From the NCBI RefSeq assembly GCF_025947145.1, contig NZ_CP109999.1:1612001-1676000 (forward strand): DNA of 64,000 nt, written 5' to 3'. A program made the translations under genes and the position numbers. The DNA is from Flavobacterium sp. N1994 (GTDB lineage Bacteria > Bacteroidota > Bacteroidia > Flavobacteriales > Flavobacteriaceae). Positions 45,124-52,736 of this stretch are shown one piece after another. Each line of letters begins with the position of its first letter. Position 1 is the stretch's first letter. The notes beneath the pieces were generated by a model, which made no database searches, was not told the DNA's origin, and was given only the letters and a program-made list of their open reading frames with translations.

Positions 45124-45250
45124 ACCGGTTTAACGCAATTGGGGGTGCTCTGGTCGATTATCACAATTTTTTTGTATTTTTATCGGATAGTGATAATAGA
45201 AACGCCAGAGTCACTAGTCCCCAACTGCGTTAAGCCGGGACCCGTTAGCA
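45117..45250 (+). repeat. attC-like recombination site 5
   Basis: A 134-bp imperfect palindrome: GCATAAC, A, CCGGTTTAACGCAATTGGGG ... CCCCAACTGCGTTAAGCCGG, GACCC, GTTAGCA. The stem sequence differs from the other sites, but the 1-nt/5-nt spacer geometry is kept. An inner CTCTGG/CCAGAG pair continues the stem. Confidence 0.85.
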
Positions 45251-45265
45251 GTAATTATTAAGCAC

Positions 45266-45751
45266 ATGAATATAAAAGAAGCACAAATTTTCGGAAGAAC
45301 AAAAGTTGTAAAAGGAACAGGACTAATTGTTGGAATACTTTTAATAATATTTCTGATTATGTCAACCATAAGCGATTTTGGGAATGGAATTTTATTCTTC
45401 TTTGAAGCAATTTTAAATATCCATTTTCTTGCTATTATGGCAATATTGTTTGGTTTGACACTTTTGTTTGGAAGTAGTGCAGGAAAAGAAATAATTCTTG
45501 AAAAGAAAAATTATATTTTAACGTCAGTTAAATATGTGATTTTAATTATTTTGGCAATAATAATTTATGCTGGAGTTGTAGGTGTTGTAAAAGACAAAAC
45601 AAATACTCCAGATAATTTCGAAAGACTTATAACTACATATTTTTTAACTCCACTTGTCAAAACAGGTTCGATAACAATTATTCCAATGTTAGGTGTTTGG
45701 TTGTGGGCGACAAATCAAATGCAATCAAAAGTTGCGGAAGAGAAACAATAA
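45266..45751 (+). CDS. Cassette 6: membrane protein of unknown function
   Basis: A 161-residue protein with about four membrane helices (TGLIVGILLIIFLIMSTIS, FFFEAILNIHFLAIMAILFGLTLLF, YVILIILAIIIYAGVVGVV, ITIIPMLGVWLWATN). No family recognised. It starts 22 bp after the cassette boundary and its stop is 2 bp before the 3' repeat, so the gene fills the cassette in the manner of an integron cassette. Confidence 0.75.
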   Translation: MNIKEAQIFGRTKVVKGTGLIVGILLIIFLIMSTISDFGNGILFFFEAILNIHFLAIMAILFGLTLLFGSSAGKEIILEKKNYILTSVKYVILIILAIIIYAGVVGVVKDKTNTPDNFERLITTYFLTPLVKTGSITIIPMLGVWLWATNQMQSKVAEEKQ

Positions 45752-45755
45752 CTAC

Positions 45756-45887
45756 TGCTAACAGCCGTTTCTCGCAATTGCAAATTTTGTGGTAAGTTCC
45801 CGTTTACGTTTCGCAAGAATTTTTATCTTAGCCGAAAGTAAGCAGTTTCGAACTTCGCAACCGACGAGAAGCGGCGGAACGTTAGCA
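45756..45887 (+). repeat. attC-like recombination site 6
   Basis: A 132-bp imperfect palindrome with left box TGCTAAC and right box GTTAGCA; arms as in sites 2-4 (GCCGTTTCTCGCAATTGC ... GACGAGAAGCGGC, GGAAC). Confidence 0.85.
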
Positions 45888-45913
45888 GAAAGCTTCAGAA
45901 CTTCACTATAAAA

Positions 45914-46429
45914 ATGAACGAAAGTATATTACTTCTAGAAGAAAGAAACGAATTTGACAAAGCGTTTGAAGCTTATCAAAAGTTATATTCAAATCAAAAT
46001 CTTGATTTTGAATTATGGAAACATTTCTTTTTCTTTTTATGGATTTGTATTGAAGATTCGCCTCTTGAATTCCAAGAAAGAATTGATATAAGTAAAGAAC
46101 TCAAAGAAAAGTTTGTTGAGGGAAAAAAGAATTTTTCAGAATTGGCAGAGTTTAACTTTATTGCTGGTTATACTGTTTCCATTTTTCCATATGAATTTGG
46201 AGATTATGATGATTTAGAAAACGAAGGTTCAAAAATGATTTTAAAAGCAACAGAAATAGAACCAGAAAATATAATATACAGAATGGTTTATTTAGGAGAT
46301 TTACCAAATTTAGACCGAAAGAAATATGAAGAAGCTGTTGTTTCTGCAAAACCAATCGTTCTGGAAAAATTTAATGGAATTGGATTTTTTAATAAGTATT
46401 TCAGACAAGTTTTGGCTCGAAAAGTATAA
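45914..46429 (+). CDS. Cassette 7: acidic helical protein of unknown function
   Basis: A 171-residue soluble protein, acidic and rich in Phe, Glu and Tyr (LLEERNEFDKAFEAYQKLYSNQNLDFELWKHF...), with helix pairs reminiscent of TPR units (NEFDKAFEAYQKL; EPENIIYRMVYLG), but no family is certain. It starts 33 bp after the cassette boundary and ends 4 bp before the 3' repeat. Confidence 0.72.
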   Translation: MNESILLLEERNEFDKAFEAYQKLYSNQNLDFELWKHFFFFLWICIEDSPLEFQERIDISKELKEKFVEGKKNFSELAEFNFIAGYTVSIFPYEFGDYDDLENEGSKMILKATEIEPENIIYRMVYLGDLPNLDRKKYEEAVVSAKPIVLEKFNGIGFFNKYFRQVLARKV

Positions 46430-46436
46430 AGCCTTC

Positions 46437-46568
46437 TGCTAACAGCGGTTTTGCTCAATTGCTAATTTCCTGCGGAAATGACGCAATTGTTTTCTATCTT
46501 CGTTCTTCTTAACCGAAAGCAAAGCTTTCCTTCAGTCGCAACTGAAGCAAAGCCGCGGAACGTCAGCA
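46437..46568 (+). repeat. attC-like recombination site 7, distal end of the array
   Basis: A 132-bp imperfect palindrome: TGCTAAC, A, GCGGTTTTGCTCAATTGC ... GCAACTGAAGCAAAGCCGC, GGAAC, GTCAGCA. The right box has GTC where all others have GTT, as expected if it is the fossil junction with chromosomal DNA. No further site follows. Confidence 0.8.
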
Positions 46569-46608
46569 AATAGTAAAAGTCTCTCAACCACCCTTATTAA
46601 AGTATAGT

Positions 46609-46635
46609 AATTTCGAGCTTCGCTCGAAATTTTTT
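46609..46635 (+). terminator. Terminator at the distal end of the array
   Basis: AATTTCGAGC (46609-46618) pairs perfectly with GCTCGAAATT (46622-46631) around TTC, followed by T4. It would stop transcripts running out of the cassette array. Confidence 0.7.
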
Positions 46636-46709
46636 GAGAATAAAATAATGTCTTTAGAAAAAGTAAAGTAAAAAAATTGAGTTAAAAATTAGTCTATTGA
46701 TAGCGATAC

Positions 46710-46901
46710 CTATATATCCATTTTAAAGACTGTTTTTAAAAGATACCTCCTCGCCTCTTCATCAGTTATCAATAACTTTTTAGGTGATTTGAAAACAATG
46801 TTTTGCTTTTTGCAAATCCTCTTTTTTAATAATGCATATAATCGTTCCAATTCCATTTCAGATAGATGAATGGCAATGTTATATACTTCTTCAGCTTTCA
46901 T
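46710..46901 (-). CDS. Small hypothetical protein
   Basis: A 63-residue basic, helical protein (MKAEEVYNIAIHLSEMELERLYALLKKRI...LLITDEEARRYLLKTVF). The 'SEMELERLYALLK' and 'ITDEEARRYLL' helices suggest a small DNA- or protein-binding module seen in Bacteroidota mobile regions, but no named family is certain. It lies between the array and the initiator tRNA. Confidence 0.55.
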   Translation of the reverse strand: MKAEEVYNIAIHLSEMELERLYALLKKRICKKQNIVFKSPKKLLITDEEARRYLLKTVFKMDI

Positions 46902-46940
46902 AAGGCCATATTAAATTAGTGATTGCTAATTTAAGACATA

Positions 46941-46970
46941 AAAAAAACTCCAACGAAGATGTTGGAGTTT
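46941..46970 (-). terminator. Terminator of the initiator tRNA gene
   Basis: AAACTCCAAC pairs with GTTGGAGTTT around six bases; on the minus strand a T7 run follows, 9 bp after the tRNA. Confidence 0.88.
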
Positions 46971-46978
46971 TTCTTTAG

Positions 46979-47051
46979 TAGCGGGAACAGGACTCGAACC
47001 TGTGACCTTCGGGTTATGAGCCCGACGAGCTGCCTACTGCTCTATCCCGCG
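46979..47051 (-). tRNA. Initiator tRNA-fMet (anticodon CAT)
   Basis: A 73-nt cloverleaf: acceptor CGCGGGA/TCCCGCT with the first base pair mismatched (C1 against T72), D-arm GAGC...GCTC, anticodon arm CGGG-CTCATAA-CCCG, TpsiC arm CAGG-TTCGAGT-CCTG, discriminator A, CCA not encoded. The unpaired 1-72 position and the three consecutive G-C pairs in the anticodon stem are marks of an initiator tRNA. Confidence 0.95.
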
Positions 47052-47063
47052 CTGTTTCGAGTG

Positions 47064-47094
47064 CAAATATACAACGGAATATTGTATAAGTCAA
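47064..47094 (-). promoter_or_regulatory. Promoter of the initiator tRNA
   Basis: On the minus strand TTG (47094-47092), 20 bases, then TATATTTG (47071-47064), which matches the Bacteroidota -33/-7 pattern, about 12 bp before the tRNA. Confidence 0.7.
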
Positions 47095-47305
47095 GGAAAA
47101 GTTTAAAATATATTGTTTTGGGGAGTAAGTGACTGAGTCAGTGAGGGACTAATTATTAAAGAAAAGTTTGCAAGAAAAGCTTCTCCATACATTCCTTCTC
47201 GTTGTTGGCAACAAGACAGAACATTCGAAGTATCCTAAGAGTTTGGCCTTCAGATTGGTTTATCCTAATGAGTATCAGGATGTGATTTTTGTTTCTAATA
47301 CGGTG

Positions 47306-47393
47306 GACAAAATGTCAAAGCCGCGTCGACAAAATGTTGAAGCGGCTTTGATAAAATGTTGAAGCGGCTTCGAGAAAATGTTGACGCGTTAGC
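47306..47393. repeat. Four tandem 22-bp repeats
   Basis: Units begin at 47306, 47328, 47350 and 47372 with core GA(C/T/G)AAAATGTTGAAGCGGCTT; the two central copies differ at two positions and the outer ones are more diverged. They lie in a 557-bp gene-free gap between the tRNA and the J-domain gene; otherwise I see no feature there. A 64-codon frame across them is not credible. Confidence 0.75.
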
Positions 47394-47608
47394 AAAATTA
47401 AATTCTAACCATTAGGACTCCCCTCTAGTAACACGAACATCATACTTTAGGATCCTAAAACAAAAATATAAGCCTACCGTTTACATCAGCATCAGGGTGT
47501 TTGAATAAAAAAACTCATTTATTTTTAACCCTCACCTTAAATATCTAAAGTAAAGAACTACTTTTGCCAAAAATTTAAAAAACCCATAAAGGGTTATATT
47601 CCAGCAAA

Positions 47609-48061
47609 ATGAATACAAAAAAAATTATTGAATACCGAGCATTATTAGGAGTTACGAAGACTGCCACCTTGAAAGAGCTAAAAACTATTTATAGAAACTG
47701 TATGAAAGACATTCATCCGGATACTATTCAGGATGCAGCAGAACGTTTGGCAGCAGAGGAGAAAAGCACAGAAATTATTGCAGCATATCATTTCTTAGTA
47801 AGTATTGCACCCGAAACTTTAGAGAAAGACAAAGCCGAATACACTCGCATCACTTCAAGTACTAACATTGCCGACTTCTATTATGAAAAAGGAGTGCTTT
47901 ACATTACGTTCCTTGATGGTAGTGCTTTTGAATACTTTGGTGTTTTAAGACCTATTTATATCAAAATGGTCAATGCTGAATCGCCAAGTCGTTTTGCCAG
48001 AAGACACATTTATAATGACTATATCTATAGAAGTACTTCTAAATTAGTAGCCGCTGAATAG
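47609..48061 (+). CDS. J-domain/KTSC fusion protein
   Basis: A 150-residue protein. Residues 1-65 form a DnaJ-type domain (IEYRALLGVTKTATLKELKTIYRNCMKDIHPDT) with the HPD tripeptide at about 36-38 that activates Hsp70 ATPase. Residues 80-150 form a KTSC domain (TSSTNIADFYYEKGVLYITFLDGSAFEYFGV...), a small beta module sometimes linked to lysyl-tRNA synthetase-like or RNA roles. It is probably a DnaK co-chaperone for an unknown client. A clear terminator follows. Confidence 0.88.
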   Translation: MNTKKIIEYRALLGVTKTATLKELKTIYRNCMKDIHPDTIQDAAERLAAEEKSTEIIAAYHFLVSIAPETLEKDKAEYTRITSSTNIADFYYEKGVLYITFLDGSAFEYFGVLRPIYIKMVNAESPSRFARRHIYNDYIYRSTSKLVAAE

Positions 48062-48077
48062 ACTTTAAATAGGTTTA

Positions 48078-48110
48078 AAAAAAAGGTCTTGATTTCTCAA
48101 GACCTTTTTT
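48078..48110 (+). terminator. Terminator of the J-domain/KTSC gene
   Basis: AAAGGTCTTGA (48082-48092) pairs with TCAAGACCTTT (48097-48107), followed by T. Confidence 0.88.
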
Positions 48111-48203
48111 AACCTAACAAAATTTAAATTTATAAACACAAAACATTTGAAGTTAAGAGGAGGACTGCCAGTGGCAGTCAGGTATTTTCTCTATCTTTAT
48201 TTT

Positions 48204-49058
48204 CTATTCGTCAGCTGCGAAAGCTGAATTTTTATCGATACTTACTTTTAATGTAGTAGCAACACCTTGCTCATTTACCATTGTCATATTTAAAGTATCA
48301 AGTTTAGATAAGTTTTTTGAAACTAATCCGTTGAACATATTATAAGAAATATTCATTTCTTTCAAGTGTCCTAATTTTTCTAAATCAAATGGTACTTGAC
48401 CATCCATTTTATTTTCAAACAAACTCAAGGTTTCTAAAGAAGAAAGATTAGAAACTTCTTTGTCTAATTTACCAGTAAGTTTGTTACTGTTTAACAACAA
48501 TACTTTCAACGATTTCAATTGGTAGTAAGAAGCTGGTATCTGACCTTCGATTTCATTATTAAATAAAGACAAAGTCTCAAGATTAGCTAAATTCCCAACC
48601 GCTACAGGCAATACACCTGTTAAACGGTTCATGTGCATTTCAATTGATTTCAATTGTTTAGCATTCCCTAAAGCTTCTGGTAAAGCTCCAGATATTTGAT
48701 TGAACGCAATATTCAATTTAGTCAAGTTCTTTAAATTACCAATAGAAGTTGGTAAAGCACCTGTAAGATTGTTTCTGAAAAGATTCAAAACTTGCAATGA
48801 AGCTAAATCACCAATTTCTTTTGGCAATTCTCCATTAAGATTATTATTTACTAATTTAATAGAAACTACTTTATCGTTTTGGATTTCTACACCATACCAA
48901 GTGGTTACTGGTGATTTCAAATCCCATTTGTTAATCCATTGTGAGCCTTTAGTAGCTTTGTTTAATTTAACTAAAGCATTTTTCTCGGCTGGTGATATTT
49001 CAGCAAACAGTGATGCTGAAACAAAAAGCATTGTGATGTAGGTAAAAATTGTTTTCAT
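48204..49058 (-). CDS. Secreted leucine-rich-repeat protein
   Basis: A 284-residue protein: signal peptide (MKTIFTYITMLFVSASLFA), a cap with W.NKWDLKSPVTTWYGVE, then about seven plant-type LRRs of 24 residues (L..LPTSIGNLKNLTKLNIAFNQISGALPEALGN) and a short C-terminal domain. There is no sorting tail, so it may be periplasmic or exported another way. It probably binds protein or glycan ligands. It is preceded by a long AT-rich gap (49059-49275) with no other visible feature. Confidence 0.9.
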   Translation of the reverse strand: MKTIFTYITMLFVSASLFAEISPAEKNALVKLNKATKGSQWINKWDLKSPVTTWYGVEIQNDKVVSIKLVNNNLNGELPKEIGDLASLQVLNLFRNNLTGALPTSIGNLKNLTKLNIAFNQISGALPEALGNAKQLKSIEMHMNRLTGVLPVAVGNLANLETLSLFNNEIEGQIPASYYQLKSLKVLLLNSNKLTGKLDKEVSNLSSLETLSLFENKMDGQVPFDLEKLGHLKEMNISYNMFNGLVSKNLSKLDTLNMTMVNEQGVATTLKVSIDKNSAFAADE

Positions 49059-49275
49059 ATCATTTAGGGTTTGTGGGTTATGACGTAGTAAAACTATACA
49101 GATACTCGTTTAAAAACAAATAAAATCGACGAAATGCATTATTGAGTTGATTTTTACTGAATTTATCTTACAAGTATGTTAAAATTTCTTATTAAAATTG
49201 ACTTGCAAATGAGAATAAACACTATTTAAATTTTATTTTTTACATTTGATATACTAACCAATTAATTGTATTATT

Positions 49276-49758
49276 ATGAACATCAATTTTTTAGCATTAT
49301 TACTTGCTGCATTATCCGCACTAGTTGTTGGATTTATTTGGTACAACCCAAAAGTTTTTGGAAACGTTTGGATGAAAGAAATCGGAATGGAAGAAGAAGA
49401 AATGAAAGGAGGCAACATGTTTAAAATGTTGGCTAGCACTTTCATTTATGCTTTTCTTGTTTCATTTGTATTACAAATGGTAGTCATTCATCAATTTGGA
49501 GCCTTAGGAATGGTTGGAGGTGACCCTTCAAAAGCTTTACCTTCTTATAATGCTTTTATGGCTGATTATGGAACAGCATTTCGTACATTCAAACACGGAG
49601 CTCTACATGGTTTCATTGCGGGATTATTCATGATTTTTCCAGTAATAGGAACAAGTGCTTTGTACGAAAGAAGAAGTTTTAAATATGTTATGATAACGGC
49701 TGGATTCTGGATTGTTTGCTTTACGATCATGGGTGGTATCATCTGTATGATGCAATAA
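49276..49758 (+). CDS. DUF1761 membrane protein
   Basis: A 160-residue protein with four membrane helices and the DUF1761 pattern NFLALLLAALSALVVGFIWYNPKVFGNVWMKEIGM at the N-terminus; helix four ends GFWIVCFTIMGGIICMM. Function is unknown. It is a single gene with a downstream terminator. Confidence 0.92.
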   Translation: MNINFLALLLAALSALVVGFIWYNPKVFGNVWMKEIGMEEEEMKGGNMFKMLASTFIYAFLVSFVLQMVVIHQFGALGMVGGDPSKALPSYNAFMADYGTAFRTFKHGALHGFIAGLFMIFPVIGTSALYERRSFKYVMITAGFWIVCFTIMGGIICMMQ

Positions 49759-49779
49759 TTTAACATTTAATTATAAACC

Positions 49780-49811
49780 AATCGCTCTACATTTGTAGGG
49801 CGATTTTTTTT
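49780..49811 (+). terminator. Terminator of the DUF1761 gene
   Basis: ATCGC..CTAC pairs with GTAG..GCGAT, followed by T8. It ends only 7 bp before the next gene's TTG start. Confidence 0.75.
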
Positions 49812-49817
49812 AGCTTA

Positions 49818-50969
49818 TTGGAAACAACTACCTATAAAATATATTCCACTATCTCACAACTTCCCAGCTCTTGGGATACAGTTGCTAGTGAGAATGCCTT
49901 TTTACAAACTTCTTATTTGAAAGTGTTGGACAAGTCTGCTCCTACCAATATGCAATGTTTCTACATAGGTATTTTTGAAAATACAGAATTGATTGGGGTA
50001 GCCTTGGCACAATATCTTGATGTGAATAAGCTAGAGTCCTTTGGAGAAAGAGATCAATGTCTCAAAACCTATGTTCGGAATTTTGTGTTCAAAAACTTTG
50101 CTTCTCATGTTTTATTTCTTGGAAACAATATGATTACTGGTCAAAACGGTTATGTGTTCAATAAAAATATGGACTTTAAAAGCATAAGCGAATTATTAGT
50201 AGCCTGTGCCGATGAGATTATTAAGTATTTTAAAAGTAAGAATACGAAAATACATATCGTTTCCTTCAAAGATTTTTACCAACATTGTGCCGATGAACTC
50301 AAAAAGTTTGACTTTGCCTCGATGTATGAGTTCAATACACAACCTAACATGATCTTTGATTTGAACCCTAATTGGAAAACCAATGAAGATTATATAGCCG
50401 CCTTTTCCAAAAAATACCGGGACCAATATAAACGAGCGCACAAAAAGATTGAAGGCATAACCAATCGAGAATTAACTTGGGAAGAAATTGTTTCAAACGA
50501 AGAACGCATTTATGAATTGTACCATCACGTGGCTAAAAATGCTCCCTTTAACACGTTCTTCTTAGCTGAAAATCATTTTTCCAGTTTTAAAAAACAGTGT
50601 GGTGACCGATTTAAATTGGTGGGCTATTTTTTAGAGGAGAAATTAGTAGGCTTTCACACCTTACTTTTAAACGGAACCGTTTTAGAAACTTACTTTCTAG
50701 GCTATGACGAGCAAGTCCAAAAAGAAAAAATGCTTTATTTAAACATGTTGTACAACATGACAAAGTTTGGCATTGACAACCAATTCAAAAAAATAATTTT
50801 TGGGAGAACGGCTTTAGAGATCAAAAGCTCTATTGGTGCTGCACCCTTGCTGATGACAGGATTTATATATCACACCAATAAATGGGTAGATAAATTAATG
50901 CCTAAACTATTTCCTCGTTTAGAGCCCACTGTTGTTTGGCAACAACGCCATCCTTTCAAAGAACACTAA
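49818..50969 (+). CDS. GNAT-fold acyl/aminoacyl transferase-like protein (FemAB/BioF2-like)
   Basis: A 383-residue soluble protein: two GNAT-like halves, with FYIGIFENTELIGVALAQYL and later DRFKLVGYFLEEKLVGFHTLLLNGTVLETYFLGYDEQ (about residues 255-290), as in the Acetyltransf_6/FemAB group. The substrate is unknown. The start is uncertain: TTG 49818 (METTTYKIY...) is the only start before residue 39, and it lies right after the previous terminator, so the leader is very short. Confidence 0.78.
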   Translation: METTTYKIYSTISQLPSSWDTVASENAFLQTSYLKVLDKSAPTNMQCFYIGIFENTELIGVALAQYLDVNKLESFGERDQCLKTYVRNFVFKNFASHVLFLGNNMITGQNGYVFNKNMDFKSISELLVACADEIIKYFKSKNTKIHIVSFKDFYQHCADELKKFDFASMYEFNTQPNMIFDLNPNWKTNEDYIAAFSKKYRDQYKRAHKKIEGITNRELTWEEIVSNEERIYELYHHVAKNAPFNTFFLAENHFSSFKKQCGDRFKLVGYFLEEKLVGFHTLLLNGTVLETYFLGYDEQVQKEKMLYLNMLYNMTKFGIDNQFKKIIFGRTALEIKSSIGAAPLLMTGFIYHTNKWVDKLMPKLFPRLEPTVVWQQRHPFKEH

Positions 50970-50998
50970 ACTTTTATATCTTTAACCAAATTTGAGGT

Positions 50999-52201
50999 AT
51001 GCTTTTCCAATTTGGTTTTTACAGTTCGTTGCTTCTCATCACTTTCTCTCAAGGGATTGTTTATAGTTTGTTGCTTTTAGTAAAAGCTATTAAAACGGAA
51101 ACCAATTCCAATTACTGGCTGAGTATCTTTATTTTCTTGTGCAGTCTATTCGTGGCTCCTTGGATGTTAGGATTTGCGGGTTGGTATGACAATCAGCCTT
51201 ATCGGGATTTCCTATTTTATACCCCATTTCAGCATTTATTCTTTATTGGACCAGTAATCTATTTTTACACTCAAAGTTTACTCAACCCCTCCTTTCGGTT
51301 AACCAAAAGAAACTTTTTGCATTTAGTTCCTGGGATTTTGTACTTGTTCTACACCTTATTTATGTGGATTTACGACAAGTATATTTTTAAAGATTATTAT
51401 TTCTATAAAGATGGTATTGATAAAGATTTTGAAAGTTGGTACCACAATACCGGTATGGTTTCCATGGCAATCTATTTTATAGCTTCTATCCGCTATTATA
51501 ATTTGTATCGAAAATTAATGTTTCAAGTGGTCAGTTATGCCGATAGTATTTTGTTTCAATGGATTAAAACCTATCTCTATAGTTTTTTAATCATGCTGGT
51601 GCTACCGATTGTCTTTGATACCATCACTATTTTTTATCCAGAATTAAATTCCTATACCGGAAGCTGGTGGTTTTTTCTATTCTTTTCGATTGTCATGTAT
51701 TATATAGCCGTAACGGGTTATGCTAATCCTATTGTAACCAAAATTCCATTTGAAATTTCAGTATTTGATAAAAAGCCAGCTTTACTTTTAGCCAATAATT
51801 TCAGTGTAGAAGAAGCTATAATTGATATTGAACATGAAACTTTTGAAGCTCAGACTTCTCCTGAAATTGAAACTTGGAAAAAGAAAATCGAAAATATAAT
51901 AGCTGAAGAGAAACTTTATCAAAATCCAGAACTTACTTTGACTGATTTGGCTAAAAAGTTAGATACTAATGCTGCAGTAATTTCAAAAGCGATAAACCAA
52001 GGGTTTGGATTAAACTTCAACGACTTCATCAACAACTTCCGAATTGAAGCGGTAAAAAGAAGTTTCCAACAAGGAGAACATAAAAAATCGACTTTGCTTG
52101 GCATTGCCTTTGATTGCGGATTTAATTCTAAAGCTACTTTTAACAGAGCTTTCAAAAAAAACACAGGGCTTTCCCCAAAAGAATTTATCGAAAAGCTGTA
52201 A
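50999..52201 (+). CDS. Membrane-bound AraC-family transcriptional regulator
   Basis: A 400-residue protein: about seven N-terminal membrane helices (residues 5-240) and a C-terminal AraC-type double helix-turn-helix (LTLTDLAKKLDTNAAVISKAINQGFGLNFNDFINNFRIEAVKRSF...STLLGIAFDCGFNSKATFNRAFKKNTGLSPKEF). The membrane part must sense or tether; its signal is unknown. It precedes three small envelope genes on the same strand that could be its targets. Confidence 0.92.
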   Translation: MLFQFGFYSSLLLITFSQGIVYSLLLLVKAIKTETNSNYWLSIFIFLCSLFVAPWMLGFAGWYDNQPYRDFLFYTPFQHLFFIGPVIYFYTQSLLNPSFRLTKRNFLHLVPGILYLFYTLFMWIYDKYIFKDYYFYKDGIDKDFESWYHNTGMVSMAIYFIASIRYYNLYRKLMFQVVSYADSILFQWIKTYLYSFLIMLVLPIVFDTITIFYPELNSYTGSWWFFLFFSIVMYYIAVTGYANPIVTKIPFEISVFDKKPALLLANNFSVEEAIIDIEHETFEAQTSPEIETWKKKIENIIAEEKLYQNPELTLTDLAKKLDTNAAVISKAINQGFGLNFNDFINNFRIEAVKRSFQQGEHKKSTLLGIAFDCGFNSKATFNRAFKKNTGLSPKEFIEKL

Positions 52202-52342
52202 TCTCAGCGATAACAATACTTCCCACTCATTCATCAATTGGTCTCAAATCATAATTTGAAGCGATTGACATATTGTGTTGTTGCATCTTTGCCTCATCAA
52301 ATAACCAGAAACCTAGCAATCGGTTTCCTAAAAAGTAAAAAC

Positions 52343-52699
52343 ATGAGAACAAAAATCACCACCTTTCTTTTAGCGTTAACACTAGCGTCTTGCAGTGTCT
52401 TTGGTTCATTAACATCCAATACAACAATTCAACCTAATGACAGCTTTGTATTGGGCAACAACGAACATGGGAATTTTAAAGTAAAACTTAAAAATGTTTC
52501 TAATCATTCCTTAAAAGTTTTTATGGCTCCATTGGAAGGCGGAACTCATTCACCAGTTACTGTTAATCCAAATGAATCTGTAACCGTAAAGACCGAACAG
52601 AACACAGCACTTATAATCGAAAATAAATCTAACGAAGTAGCTTCAGTAGATTTATATGTAACCGGCGATACAGGTTTATCTATGGGATACAAAAAGTAG
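52343..52699 (+). CDS. Small lipoprotein
   Basis: A 118-residue lipoprotein from ATG 52343 (MRTKITTFLLALTLASCSVFG), where the lipobox makes this start far better than the upstream one at 52238. The mature part is beta-rich (FVLGNNEHGNFKVKLKNVSNHSLKVFMAPLEGG...). No family recognised. It is followed 37 bp later by a GIN-domain gene. Confidence 0.8.
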   Translation: MRTKITTFLLALTLASCSVFGSLTSNTTIQPNDSFVLGNNEHGNFKVKLKNVSNHSLKVFMAPLEGGTHSPVTVNPNESVTVKTEQNTALIIENKSNEVASVDLYVTGDTGLSMGYKK

Positions 52700-52736
52700 T
52701 AGCGTTTCAATCATCAAATCAATAAATAAAAATATC

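Noticed and set aside
45070..45261. 63-codon frame spanning the end of cassette 5 and site 5
   Set aside because: More than half of it is the palindrome arm sequence, so it is not a gene of the cassette.
37077..46568. Prophage or integrative element
   Set aside because: No phage structural, replication or transfer genes, no tRNA-end duplication at the initiator tRNA, and the repeated sites lie after each small unit and not only at two ends.
47168..47362. 64-codon frame across the 22-bp tandem repeats
   Set aside because: It begins at TTG, its second half is made of the repeats, and it resembles no protein.
47306..47393. CRISPR array
   Set aside because: The 22-bp units are directly adjacent with no spacers, and no cas genes are present.
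48164..48181. Short palindrome GACTGCCAGTGGCAGTC
   Set aside because: No T run and no link to a promoter; too little to call it a feature.
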